Shown: one piece after another, positions 18,099-27,088 of the stretch | Position numbering within the stretch: position 1 is the first letter of the stretch | Layout: every line of letters begins with the position of its first letter | Source of the DNA: an uncultured Bacilli bacterium | Lineage (GTDB): Bacteria > Bacillota_I > Bacilli_A > RF39 > UBA660 | Reading direction: 5' to 3' | Assembly: GCA_947581765.1 (NCBI GenBank) | Contig: CANPVU010000011.1 | Location: 1-45,377 of the forward strand | Length of the DNA stretch: 45,377 bases | Made by a program: the position numbers and the translations under genes | Notes under the pieces: model-generated | The model's database searches: none | Seen by the model: the letters and a program-made list of their open reading frames with translations, nothing else | Told to the model about the DNA's origin: nothing

Positions 18099-19022
18099 TT
18101 ATTTATTATTTTTATCTAATACTTCATTTAAAGTAGTTCCCAATGTTGCAATTCCTTGTAAATCAGCTGGAACAATTATTTTTGTAGATGTTCCATTTGC
18201 TAAATCCTTTAATGCTTCAAATCCTTTTAATCTAAGAACTGATTCATCGGCTGATGCTTGTTTTATCATATTTATTCCTTCTGCTTCTGCTTCTTTAAGC
18301 ATCTTTATACCAGTTGCTTCTGCTTCTTTAATCTTTAACAAGGCTTGTGCTTGACCTTCAGCAACACGAATCTGTGTTTCTTTATCTGCTTCTGCTCTTA
18401 ATATAGCACTCTCTTTTTCACCTTCTGCTATTAATATATTAGATTTTTTCTCACCTTCAGCTTGAAGAATTTTTTCTCTTCTTTCACGTTCTGCACGCAT
18501 TTGTTTTTCCATTGCCTCTTGAATATCACGAGGAGGAATAATATTTTTTACCTCAACACGGTTAATCTTAATTCCCCATGGGTCAGTTGCTTCATCTAGT
18601 ATAGAACGCATTTTAGTATTAATTATATCTCTTGATGTTAAAGTTTGATCTAATTCTAACTCTCCAATTAAATTTCTAAGTGTTGTTGCTGTTAAATTTT
18701 CAATAGCGCTTATTGGTTGTTCAACACCATAAGTATATAACTTTGCGTCAGTAATTTGAAAATAAACTACTGTATCAATTTGCATAGTTACATTATCTTT
18801 TGTAATAACTGGTTGAGGCGGAAAATCCTTAACAATTTCTTTTAATGTAACAACATTTGAAATTCTATCAAAAAATGGAATTTTAATATGTAATCCATTT
18901 TGCCATGTTTTAAAATATGACCCTAATCTTTCAATTACATAAACTTTTGCTTGTGGTACAATTTTAATATTTGGTATTACAAGCACAAATACCACTATTA
19001 ACATAATAATTAATATCTTCAT
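18099..19022 (-). CDS. SPFH/band 7 membrane protein (stomatin/QmcA-like)
   Basis: A 307-residue SPFH-domain protein. An N-terminal membrane segment (residues 2-18) is followed by the band 7 domain (VPQAKVYVIERLGSY, then IPFFDRI, PPQPVITKDNV) and a long charged Ala/Glu-rich coiled coil. The C-terminal LADLQG-type segment is typical of the stomatin/paraslipin group. These proteins oligomerise in membranes and organise microdomains. It follows nfeD by one base, the usual partner arrangement, and ends at a strong terminator. Confidence 0.93.
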   Translation of the reverse strand: MKILIIMLIVVFVLVIPNIKIVPQAKVYVIERLGSYFKTWQNGLHIKIPFFDRISNVVTLKEIVKDFPPQPVITKDNVTMQIDTVVYFQITDAKLYTYGVEQPISAIENLTATTLRNLIGELELDQTLTSRDIINTKMRSILDEATDPWGIKINRVEVKNIIPPRDIQEAMEKQMRAERERREKILQAEGEKKSNILIAEGEKESAILRAEADKETQIRVAEGQAQALLKIKEAEATGIKMLKEAEAEGINMIKQASADESVLRLKGFEALKDLANGTSTKIIVPADLQGIATLGTTLNEVLDKNNK

Positions 19023-19023
19023 A

Positions 19024-19443
19024 TTATTTATCTACCTTTCTCACTTTTAACTTTACTCCAATAATGTCTAATATTTCCACTATTTGATCACACTTTATTT
19101 CTTCATCCGCAATAGCACTCCACCTTTTACCGTCAACTTTCACTTCACCAACAGTAATTGGTGATATATCACTAGTAACTATTCCAGACATACCAATTAC
19201 CCTATCAAAATTTGTATTTGTTTTCTCAACTTTTAAAAATCTTTTCAACAATGGTCTAGTTGTTACAAGTAAAATTATACCTAAAATAACAAAGATAGAA
19301 AATTGTAAAAAGAAGTTATCAGAAAAAAATGAAATTACTAATGAAACTAGAGCACTTATTACGAACCATACTGTAGTTAAATTAATTGATAAAATCTCGA
19401 TAACTGATAAAACAATTATCATAAAAATCCAAAAAAAATCCAT
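19024..19443 (-). CDS. NfeD-like membrane protein
   Basis: A 139-residue short NfeD: three to four membrane segments up to about residue 75, then an OB-fold soluble domain (GMSGIVTSDISPITVGEVKV, then GKRWSAIAD, ending in VEILDIIGVKLKV). NfeD proteins pair with SPFH proteins, and the next gene here is one. AGGTGG precedes the ATG. A SigA-type promoter with an 18-base spacer lies just upstream. Confidence 0.93.
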   Translation of the reverse strand: MDFFWIFMIIVLSVIEILSINLTTVWFVISALVSLVISFFSDNFFLQFSIFVILGIILLVTTRPLLKRFLKVEKTNTNFDRVIGMSGIVTSDISPITVGEVKVDGKRWSAIADEEIKCDQIVEILDIIGVKLKVRKVDK

Positions 19444-19479
19444 AACACCACCTTTAACCTAAATAATTTGGTTACTAAG

Positions 19480-19509
19480 ATTATATCATATATAATCTTT
19501 TTTATGCAA
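19480..19509 (-). promoter_or_regulatory. SigA-type promoter of nfeD-SPFH
   Basis: TTGCAT (19504-19509) and TATAAT (19480-19485) on the minus strand, 18-base spacer. It falls between the virD4 terminator and the nfeD start, so nfeD is separate from the secretion cluster. Confidence 0.6.
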
Positions 19510-19513
19510 AATA

Positions 19514-19544
19514 ACAAAAAAAACTTTAATTTTTTTAAAGTTTT
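19514..19544 (-). terminator. Terminator at the end of the secretion/pilus cluster
   Basis: AAAACTTTAA pairs with TTAAAGTTTT (19520-19529 with 19535-19544) and is followed by a T tract on the minus strand, 10 bases past the virD4 stop. It marks the left end of the large operon. Confidence 0.8.
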
Positions 19545-19554
19545 CTTTAATAAA

Positions 19555-21762
19555 TTAATCATCTCCAAAGAAATCATCAAAGAATTGATCATCACTAATA
19601 TTTTCTTTTTCATTAGGAACAAAAGTTTGTTTATTTTCAATTGATTTAACTTCTGATATATTTTCTTTAGATTCATTAGTATTATTTTTAGGTTCTTGAT
19701 CTTTAACATCTTTAGATGGTTCATCAATTTTATTTGATTTATTAAGTTGTTCTTCCTTATCCATTTCTGCAATTTTTTCATCAATTCGTTTTACAAGACT
19801 ATCTAAATCAATTCCCACATTTTTATTATTAGATTGAGATTGAGGTTTTGATGAAAATGGACTGCTTGGTGTTCCTTTACCAAATGGTGAACTTCCTCCA
19901 AATGGAGAGCTAGATCCAAATGGCGAACCACCTCCAAATGGTGAACTTCCTCCAAATGGAGTACCAGTTCCAAATGGTGAACCACCTCCAAATGGTGAAC
20001 TTCCTCCAAATGGAGACGAACCTGTACCTTGACCAACTAATTTGTTAATTTTCTCTTCTCTTTTTGCCTCTACAAATCCCTTTAAATCGAATATTTTAAC
20101 ATCTATTTCCTCACGTTGTGGATAATCAGCTTTAGGAAAATCATGACCCCAATTCATTTTATAATTTGGAGTAAGTTTGGTCTTAAATGGCATTGTTCTA
20201 ATTCTTAATATTATTGTTTCCCATTGTTCCATTCTTTGTAAATCACTTACAGTTACTAAAGGAGTAGACGAAGTTTTCTCTTTTTCTTTTGATTTTACTT
20301 CCCCACACATTTTACTAATTTCCTCAAGTGCACTTAATTCTGTACTAATCAAATAAACAATATTTCCACAGTTTCCTTTAATAGTTTCTCCATTTTCTTT
20401 TCCATAAACTTCGTATAACTGAGCAAAGTTCTGAATAATGAATGTAAATCTTATATTTCTAGAACGTGCAGCTGTTACCATTGTTGTAACGTCTTTAAGT
20501 GGTGGCATATTTGCAAACTCATCCAAAATGAAATTAGTTCTATGAGGTAATTTTCCACCACATTCTTGTGCTACTGAAATAAGAGTTTCATAACACTGCT
20601 TAAGAAAAATTGTTACTAGAGTATGATAAGTAGTTTTCTCATCTTGAATTACAATAAAAACTGCTGTCTTTTTTCTACCTATATCTCTCATATCAAAATC
20701 ATTATGTCCAAGCATTTCTGATAAATTTTTTCTGGATGCAAAAAGTTGAACTCTTTGTTTAAATACAGAAAGTATTGAACCTTTTGTTTCGTTTGGAGCC
20801 ATAAGAGTTGATGAAGCTTTAACATATGCTGTACTTGATGGTTCTTTATACGAGAAATATTCTTTTATGTACGTTGTATTTGCAAGTTTCTCTTCTCCTA
20901 TTGTTGACATTAAATTTATACTATTTAAATTTATTTCTTCTTCTTTACCATCTTCAAAAAGAGCAAAAGCTAAACCTGCAAAATAGTCAGCTGACGTATT
21001 TTCCCAAAACGGATCTTGTGATTTAGCTTGTGGATCCTTTAATATATTAGCAGCTAAGTCTTCAAGTAACTCAATAGATTTATCTATTTTATTTTCTTGA
21101 TAAAGAGAATATGGTAAATACATTGGATTCCAACTATTACCTTGTTGAGGATCACGGAAATTTAATAGTACAATATTATATCCTAAGCTTTTTAAATAAT
21201 TAGACGTTTGTTCATATATTTCACCTTTTGGGTCTGTTATAATCATAGATTCATCATGCTTAGATAAAAGATTTACCATTGGTAAAACTGTTGTTTGAGT
21301 TTTACCTGCACCAGTAGAACCTATTACTAAATTATGATATCCACCATTATCAACCCATACTTTTTTTGGAGTCATTATAAGTGGAATTCCTGCTGCTTCT
21401 GTTTTAGGCGCTGTTGGATCAACAGCAACAACATCTAGTCCCTTTTGTATTTCCTTATCTTTTGCCCAATGAGAATAGTTTTTCTCTTTTTTGTCTCCTA
21501 TTTTAAAACCAATTCCATCACTACGTTCAATAAACCATGATTGAACACTCATAAACATTGCTGCTAAAGATATAAGAAATAAAACAATTGTTACAGATAT
21601 ATATTTTGTTAAAGCAGGAAGTATATTTAATCCTGAAAAAGTATTATCTGTTATAAATGTTCCTAAGTTTGATACAGCAATACAAATTAATAAAAATACA
21701 ACTAATGAGAATATTCCAAAAATTAACATATCTTTTGCAGATGCTGTAAATTTTAATTTCAT
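19555..21762 (-). CDS. VirD4/TraG-type coupling ATPase with SPFG repeats
   Basis: Type IV secretion coupling protein that recruits substrates and feeds them to the channel. Two membrane segments lie at about residues 12-32 and 55-75. The TraG/VirD4 ATPase core follows: Walker A GSTGAGKT at 148-155, ITDPKGEIYE after it, Walker B FILDEFANMPPL around 411-422, and a later conserved TFIIQNFAQL. The C-terminus is unusual: about eight copies of a hexapeptide close to GSSPFG (residues about 578-631), then an acidic, disordered, Ser/Asn/Glu-rich tail ending in repeated Asp and Phe. The tail may be a substrate or partner docking region. It is the last gene of the cluster. Confidence 0.93.
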   Translation of the reverse strand: MKLKFTASAKDMLIFGIFSLVVFLLICIAVSNLGTFITDNTFSGLNILPALTKYISVTIVLFLISLAAMFMSVQSWFIERSDGIGFKIGDKKEKNYSHWAKDKEIQKGLDVVAVDPTAPKTEAAGIPLIMTPKKVWVDNGGYHNLVIGSTGAGKTQTTVLPMVNLLSKHDESMIITDPKGEIYEQTSNYLKSLGYNIVLLNFRDPQQGNSWNPMYLPYSLYQENKIDKSIELLEDLAANILKDPQAKSQDPFWENTSADYFAGLAFALFEDGKEEEINLNSINLMSTIGEEKLANTTYIKEYFSYKEPSSTAYVKASSTLMAPNETKGSILSVFKQRVQLFASRKNLSEMLGHNDFDMRDIGRKKTAVFIVIQDEKTTYHTLVTIFLKQCYETLISVAQECGGKLPHRTNFILDEFANMPPLKDVTTMVTAARSRNIRFTFIIQNFAQLYEVYGKENGETIKGNCGNIVYLISTELSALEEISKMCGEVKSKEKEKTSSTPLVTVSDLQRMEQWETIILRIRTMPFKTKLTPNYKMNWGHDFPKADYPQREEIDVKIFDLKGFVEAKREEKINKLVGQGTGSSPFGGSSPFGGGSPFGTGTPFGGSSPFGGGSPFGSSSPFGGSSPFGKGTPSSPFSSKPQSQSNNKNVGIDLDSLVKRIDEKIAEMDKEEQLNKSNKIDEPSKDVKDQEPKNNTNESKENISEVKSIENKQTFVPNEKENISDDQFFDDFFGDD
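19868..20027 (-). repeat. Tandem repeats encoding (G/S/T)(S/G)(S/T)PFG in virD4
   Basis: About eight imperfect 18-base units (for example CCAAATGGTGAACTTCCT on the plus strand) that keep the VirD4 reading frame. The unit count could vary between strains. Confidence 0.85.
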
Positions 21763-21774
21763 AAATTACACCTC

Positions 21775-22464
21775 CTATAATTTGTTTGCATTTTTCCTTT
21801 TATTATTTAAATTATTATACAATATAAATCCTAATATTAATATAAATATTAATACAGAGATTAAACCAATTATAGGTAAATAACTATAATTAGCATCTTT
21901 TGAACTGTCAAATGAAATTTTTATTTCTCTCTCATCATCATCTTCATCAAAATTCCATAAATATGATGTTTCATTTACTTTATCGGCATTTTGTTCATCA
22001 ACTTTATATGGAACTGTTATTGCAATACTTCCATTATCTACAGGAATTATTTCTTGATTTTGATCTGAATGGCAAAAATTTCCTGTAAGTGAAATGGTTT
22101 CTTTCTTTCCATTTTTATCATATTTTATTTCATCCGTAAACTGATTATATATTATACTATTTTTTACATAATCTTCAAAACTAGAATATTTTTTTGTAAT
22201 ATTTACTCCAGCATTAGTTTCTGTAATATTATTTTCTACAGTATAATTATTTTCGTTTAATTTATCTAAATATGGTTCTAATATATATGAAATAACAAGT
22301 CCTTTAGATGATTTTGGATACTGCTGAAAGAATTCTTCTTTTTCATAAGCATATAATTTTTCTTCAACTGTACCATCTTTATTTATAACCACATTATAAT
22401 TTGCAGTGCATCCAGCACAAAATATTAATATAAAACTTAATATAAATAAAATTCTTCTTTTCAT
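21775..22464 (-). CDS. Membrane-anchored lipoprotein, LppM-like, paralogue of the 23819-24487 product
   Basis: A 229-residue product. The signal peptide ends in a lipobox, LIFCAGC, with the lipidated cysteine near residue 19, then YNVVINKDGTVEEKL, a start resembling LppM/DUF3153 lipoproteins. A beta-rich outer domain is followed by a C-terminal membrane segment (about 195-218) and a basic tail, so the protein would be held at both ends. The second lipoprotein of the cluster has the same plan, with matching Leu/Phe-Thr-Gly and Tyr-x-Trp positions. Role unknown; position argues for a part of the secretion base. RBS is AGGTGAT. Confidence 0.75.
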   Translation of the reverse strand: MKRRILFILSFILIFCAGCTANYNVVINKDGTVEEKLYAYEKEEFFQQYPKSSKGLVISYILEPYLDKLNENNYTVENNITETNAGVNITKKYSSFEDYVKNSIIYNQFTDEIKYDKNGKKETISLTGNFCHSDQNQEIIPVDNGSIAITVPYKVDEQNADKVNETSYLWNFDEDDDEREIKISFDSSKDANYSYLPIIGLISVLIFILILGFILYNNLNNKRKNANKL

Positions 22465-22472
22465 TTTATCAC

Positions 22473-23804
22473 CTATGATTTATATGCTATAGTATAAGGT
22501 CCTTTCTTTTGTGACATAACCAAATTAAAATCAAACCACTTTTGTTCAGTTCTACTCCTACTTCCTGGGTCTGCAACAGATACTTGACCTTGAGCATTTA
22601 CACCAGTTAACACAATATAATGACCACCAGTTGTAAATGTTCCTGGTCCCATATGTGCTATAACAAGTGCTTTTCCTGTACCAAGTGCATTTACAACTTC
22701 TTGATCATTAGAAGTACTTGTAGTCCTAATACCATATACTGTAGTTAATGTTTTACCTAATGTTGAATTAATAGTTCCATTACTAGTACATCCTCCAAGA
22801 TCACATACTTTTTCAGTTGTTTCTACAGGGGATATAGGTCTATTTAAGAAACTTGATGCAACTATTGCTACAGATGAAGGACCACATCCACATGCAGATA
22901 TTGAACCACATCCATGTCCATATGAATAATTTGAAAAATCACCTTGATTCCAATATGTAACATTACCTACTGCTCCGGTTACATATTTTACATTTCCATC
23001 ATAAACTCCATCTGTTATTTTTACAATTGGTTGTGCATAAAATAGCTCAATTAATTGTTGATAGTTATATCCTTCTGCTTTTGCAAGATATACTGCTATG
23101 GTCTGACTCATTCCCCAGTTATGAGGGTTATCATAATTCATTTCAGTACCAGGTGAAATAGATTTTACTGTCTCTTTTGAAGGACCATTCCATGTCCATT
23201 TTGTAGAACTATCATCAGCAAATCTTTGAAATTGAACATGCCATCCACTACTATCACTTGTTTGCCATCTTCCAGCTGGGTATGATTGATATTGAGTATG
23301 TGCAACTTCTCCATCACGACTAACTACCATTCCAGATGTTTCAGCTACAGCTTGTTTATATATACTATTTGCATCTTTATCTTCATTATAAACCTGATAC
23401 GATTGACCACTAACTACGCTACATGACGTAGAGTTTTTATGTGTACTTAATAAAAACGAACGAGCTGCTATTGCTTGGGCTTTTAATGCTTCTAATGAAT
23501 TTCCACCCATTTCATGTTTAATTACGCCTGCAATATAGTCATCTAGTGATACTGTACCACCATTAACTTTAACAGTACTACATGCACCATTATATCCAAT
23601 TACACCAAATTGGCTAGTATCACCACTACTTTGTTCTTTTACTAAACTTTTTTGTAAATTATATAAATCGTATATTTCTTTACGAGTAGCTTTAACTTGT
23701 TGTTCTCTTTTAGCAGATTCAAAATCATAAGATCTTATATTTTGAGGTACAAGAAATAGTGTTACAAGTCCAAGTCCATACAAAAGTTTATTAAATTTTT
23801 TCAT
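22473..23804 (-). CDS. SpoIID-type lytic transglycosylase fused to a C39-like cysteine peptidase
   Basis: A secreted 443-residue protein. A hydrophobic signal (about 5-20) is followed by a SpoIID domain: LDDYIAGVIKHEMGG with the likely catalytic Glu98, then EALKAQAIAARSF. The C-terminal domain is a papain-like C39-type peptidase: GCGPSS with Cys307, GGHYIVLTG with His395, VADPGSRS with Asp412. SpoIID cuts the glycan strand; the second domain may cut peptide cross-links or process a protein. It probably serves as the VirB1-like wall opener of the cluster. The ATG is chosen because GGGGTG lies five bases upstream. Flanked by two paralogous lipoprotein genes. Confidence 0.88.
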   Translation of the reverse strand: MKKFNKLLYGLGLVTLFLVPQNIRSYDFESAKREQQVKATRKEIYDLYNLQKSLVKEQSSGDTSQFGVIGYNGACSTVKVNGGTVSLDDYIAGVIKHEMGGNSLEALKAQAIAARSFLLSTHKNSTSCSVVSGQSYQVYNEDKDANSIYKQAVAETSGMVVSRDGEVAHTQYQSYPAGRWQTSDSSGWHVQFQRFADDSSTKWTWNGPSKETVKSISPGTEMNYDNPHNWGMSQTIAVYLAKAEGYNYQQLIELFYAQPIVKITDGVYDGNVKYVTGAVGNVTYWNQGDFSNYSYGHGCGSISACGCGPSSVAIVASSFLNRPISPVETTEKVCDLGGCTSNGTINSTLGKTLTTVYGIRTTSTSNDQEVVNALGTGKALVIAHMGPGTFTTGGHYIVLTGVNAQGQVSVADPGSRSRTEQKWFDFNLVMSQKKGPYTIAYKS

Positions 23805-23818
23805 TCTTACACCCCACA

Positions 23819-24487
23819 TCATATTTCATTTACTGAATCTCTATTTTTTATCTTCTGATAAACGTTATATCCAAATATTATAACTGCAATAAAGAATATA
23901 GCTGCAATAACATATAAAACATAATTAATTGTTTTACTTTGGTCTGAAATTTTCATATTAATATTTATATCATTAACATTATCATTATTAATAATCCAAG
24001 TATATGTATTACCCGATACTTTTGTAGCATTATTACTAATAACCTTATTATTAGTTTTTATATTAACTACTAATTCATCACCATATAAACAATAAAATTT
24101 ACCTGTAAAGTTAAGTTGATACCCATTATCTAAGTTATCAAACCTTGCTTTTTCAAAACATGTTTTATATATTTTAGATTTTCTATAATCAGAATGTGAA
24201 TAATTATATTCTAAAGTGACTTGTGTAGTTCCATTATCTTCTTTTATAGTTTTTTTGTATTTTTTATCATCACTATCATCAAATGGATACTGATCATTAT
24301 TTATAAAAGGTGTTATTCGGTCATCTACTTCCGAGATAGAACTTTGTTGAGATGGTATATCCGAATCCAGTATATTTGTTACAATTTTTTCTTTAATTTT
24401 ATTATTACTTAGTTCTAGATTATATTCTGACGAACATCCAGTTAATAGAAATATAGCTATTATTATACTTAACGCTTTCTTCATCAT
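23819..24487 (-). CDS. Membrane-anchored lipoprotein, LppM-like, paralogue of the 21775-22464 product
   Basis: A 222-residue product from the ATG at 24485-24487, chosen because AGGAGG lies seven bases upstream and the longer reading to 24508 runs through that site. Lipobox LLTGC near residue 18, then YNLELSNNKIKEKI. The beta-rich middle part carries NFTGKFYCLYGDELVV and an N-A-T-K-V / Y-T-W pattern, matched in the other lipoprotein. The C-terminus is a membrane segment and a basic tail. The two genes bracket the SpoIID+C39 gene, which suggests one functional unit. Function not known. Confidence 0.75.
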   Translation of the reverse strand: MMKKALSIIIAIFLLTGCSSEYNLELSNNKIKEKIVTNILDSDIPSQQSSISEVDDRITPFINNDQYPFDDSDDKKYKKTIKEDNGTTQVTLEYNYSHSDYRKSKIYKTCFEKARFDNLDNGYQLNFTGKFYCLYGDELVVNIKTNNKVISNNATKVSGNTYTWIINNDNVNDININMKISDQSKTINYVLYVIAAIFFIAVIIFGYNVYQKIKNRDSVNEI

Positions 24488-24498
24488 TATATAACCTC

Positions 24499-27042
24499 CT
24501 AATACCAAGAGCCAAATCCAACTACACTACAACTGTTTAATTGGTAACTGTGTTCTTTGACTGCATTAGATGAATTACCTTCAATAGTATAAACTACTCC
24601 ACCAGATACATTCTTTACAATTCCAATATGACTAACATGCTCTGAGTCTGTTGGCATTGTAGTAAATTTGTTATTCCAATCAAAGAATATTAAGTCTCCT
24701 TCTTTTGGTGTATATGTAGTTCCATCTCCATTTTTACCAGCTAATTTACTACAATTATCATTGTAATAAAACTTCTTATTATTTTGCCCATTTGCTTCAT
24801 AAAAATTATTCATATATTCATAAGTCCATGTACTTTTAAAATTAATTATATCAGATAATTTTGTTCCATTATATTCAGTATTATCTATAACCCATGATAC
24901 AAATGATGCACACCAAGAAAAGTCTCCACATGTTGGACACATATAATTTTTATATTTATCTCCACCTTGAGATGATGGGTCATCTTTTTCTTTTAATGCT
25001 ACGCTAACAAAAGCTTGTGAGATATTATTACTTTTACTACATGCTAAAGAACTATCTCCAGGTCTAGGATTACTAGGATCAACATATTTTAAAGGGTCAA
25101 CTTTATTTGATGAAGTATTTCCTCCATCACGTACCTCAAAATGTAAGTGAGGTCCAGTACTACTTCCACTATGACCTAATTTTGCTATAACTTGACCTTG
25201 AGTTACTTTGTCTCCAGCTCTAACTGTAATACTATTTTGTGCTAAATGCCCATAAAGTGTATAAACATTATCTCCATGATCAATTATTACATAGTTTCCA
25301 TACCCACCGCCATCTTTGTTATTTAAATAACCATTATCCGCAAATCCTGTTTGAGAAGAACTTGTAGGATATACTACAGTTCCAGATTTGGATGCAATGA
25401 CATCAATTTTTCCTGCTCCATAACCAGCAGATGTTATGTCAAGTGCTCCATGACCTTTAATTCTAAAGCCCTCTTTTGAACCAAAATAAGAAGAAATTGC
25501 TATTGATGCTGGTTCACCTTGTGCCAATTTTATACCATTTTCTCCACTTGTTTCTTCAATGCTTCCTATTGGCCACCAAAAAGATTTATTAGCAGATATA
25601 CAACTAAGTGGATCTGTGTTAGATGATTCATCATTTGTATTTCCTTTTAATATTTTTCTATCAATATACTCTAACAAAAATTCATCATATTTATCTTTAT
25701 CTAAAGTATATGTACTTGTAACAGAGTACTTTTGACCACTAGAACAATTTAATCTCTTAGAACCTCCAGCTACTAAATACATATCCTCAACATCTTCATC
25801 TTCTTGAGTTTTAACTACATTTCCACTTCCATTAGTGCAAGTTTGAATAGTCTTCTTTTTTACCATATTTTTTGCTAAAATTTGCAAATCAAATGTAGAA
25901 TCATTAGGCGATAAATATGTATAACCACCTATATTTTTATAATCATTATCCCAATCTAATCCAGATAAAGTGTCATAATCATCTAAAGTTGTTTCGTCAT
26001 ATCCACCTAAATTTGCTTTCATTATTTCTTCTGTAGTCTTAGAAAAATATAAATTTGTAGCACTTATTAAATACCAATCTAAATCAACATTATACTTATT
26101 TTTATATCTTTGTGATAAATCGGCAATTTTTAAATAGTACATAAACTCTGGTCTACTTAAACATGATTTTCCAGTACATTCTTGTTGACTAGAGTATACA
26201 TTTCCTAATTTAGATAATCTCTCATAATATTCCTTTGGATATTTATCGCTACCTTTTCCTACAGCGGACATTCCAACAGAGGAAGTACCCGTATCGCTTC
26301 TAGCTTCATTTATTATTGTAGAACTTTCATCGTCAGAAACCATACCTGCAAGTATCATAGATGAAGCTTTCTCATCATTAAGTGCAACAACAATAGATAG
26401 CAAAAAGAATATTAATACAGCCATTACAGGAGTAATAATTAATATCCATTTTATTGTTTTTAAACTAAATTCAAAACTAATTTCTCCATTTTGATTGTCC
26501 AGTTCTGTTTTCTCATCACTTTTCTCATCTAAAGTTTTTTCAGATTGATTTTTTGCTAATTTTGCTATTTTCTTTGGAGCATCAAGTATATTTGGATTTT
26601 TTTTCATTGCCACTTGGTCTAACATTTTTTGACCAGGCTTAGTTTTTAAAAATTTTTCAGTTGCTTGTGTTGGTACACCTTCTGCTGCTAATGCATACTT
26701 TATTGCTTCTTCAGCAGCTTTTCTTTTTATTTTCTGATATTGAGTAAGTTGATTTTGTTGATTATTTTTATTGTTTGCAGTACTTTTTTTATTATATGAA
26801 CTACTAGTTCCATTTCCTCTTTGATTACTATTAGAATTTAATCCACTAGCAGATTTTCCCTCAGGAGCTCTTTTAGTTAACTTATCTTTGTTTGCATTTG
26901 CTTTAGCCAATGACTCCTGGTTAGCTCTTGTTTGATTAGCTGATATTTTATTATTTTTAGGATCAGATGAACTAATCTTCATATTAGGTGAACTTCCACC
27001 TTGACCTATAGGTATTTTACCACCCATACCACCTTGTGCCAT
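24499..27042 (-). CDS. M23 metallopeptidase plus CHAP amidase/endopeptidase, membrane-anchored
   Basis: An 847-residue cell-wall hydrolase. Residues 1-190 are a disordered Asn/Gln/Ser/Lys-rich cytoplasmic region; one membrane segment at about 194-221 puts the rest outside. A linker domain (about 260-460) is unassigned. The M23 domain (about 510-650) keeps the zinc ligands: His531, Asp535 and HLH at 632-634. The C-terminal CHAP domain (about 700-847) has Cys711 in FSWCASFVSW and His805 in VSHIGIV. This matches the role of VirB1-like hydrolases in Gram-positive type IV systems, which open the wall. AGGTGG precedes the ATG. Cysteines in the linker and near 701-704 may form disulfides. Confidence 0.9.
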   Translation of the reverse strand: MAQGGMGGKIPIGQGGSSPNMKISSSDPKNNKISANQTRANQESLAKANANKDKLTKRAPEGKSASGLNSNSNQRGNGTSSSYNKKSTANNKNNQQNQLTQYQKIKRKAAEEAIKYALAAEGVPTQATEKFLKTKPGQKMLDQVAMKKNPNILDAPKKIAKLAKNQSEKTLDEKSDEKTELDNQNGEISFEFSLKTIKWILIITPVMAVLIFFLLSIVVALNDEKASSMILAGMVSDDESSTIINEARSDTGTSSVGMSAVGKGSDKYPKEYYERLSKLGNVYSSQQECTGKSCLSRPEFMYYLKIADLSQRYKNKYNVDLDWYLISATNLYFSKTTEEIMKANLGGYDETTLDDYDTLSGLDWDNDYKNIGGYTYLSPNDSTFDLQILAKNMVKKKTIQTCTNGSGNVVKTQEDEDVEDMYLVAGGSKRLNCSSGQKYSVTSTYTLDKDKYDEFLLEYIDRKILKGNTNDESSNTDPLSCISANKSFWWPIGSIEETSGENGIKLAQGEPASIAISSYFGSKEGFRIKGHGALDITSAGYGAGKIDVIASKSGTVVYPTSSSQTGFADNGYLNNKDGGGYGNYVIIDHGDNVYTLYGHLAQNSITVRAGDKVTQGQVIAKLGHSGSSTGPHLHFEVRDGGNTSSNKVDPLKYVDPSNPRPGDSSLACSKSNNISQAFVSVALKEKDDPSSQGGDKYKNYMCPTCGDFSWCASFVSWVIDNTEYNGTKLSDIINFKSTWTYEYMNNFYEANGQNNKKFYYNDNCSKLAGKNGDGTTYTPKEGDLIFFDWNNKFTTMPTDSEHVSHIGIVKNVSGGVVYTIEGNSSNAVKEHSYQLNSCSVVGFGSWY

Positions 27043-27063
27043 AAAATCACCACCTAAATAATA

Positions 27064-27088
27064 GGAGGATTATATATTATAGTCCTCC
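27064..27088 (-). other. Intra-operon hairpin over the virB4 stop codon
   Basis: GGAGGATTATA (27064-27074) and TATAGTCCTCC (27078-27088) form an 11-bp stem with one wobble or mismatch and a 3-base loop. The virB4 stop codon (27077-27079) is at the loop edge. No U tract follows, so it is not a plain terminator; mRNA processing or stabilisation is possible. Confidence 0.5.

Noticed and set aside
19475-19503. A plus-strand hairpin with a T tract
   Set aside because: No plus-strand gene ends there; the sequence is better explained as part of the nfeD promoter.
19868-20027. Regular repeats that could suggest a CRISPR array
   Set aside because: They keep the VirD4 reading frame, the units are adjacent without spacers, and no cas gene is present.
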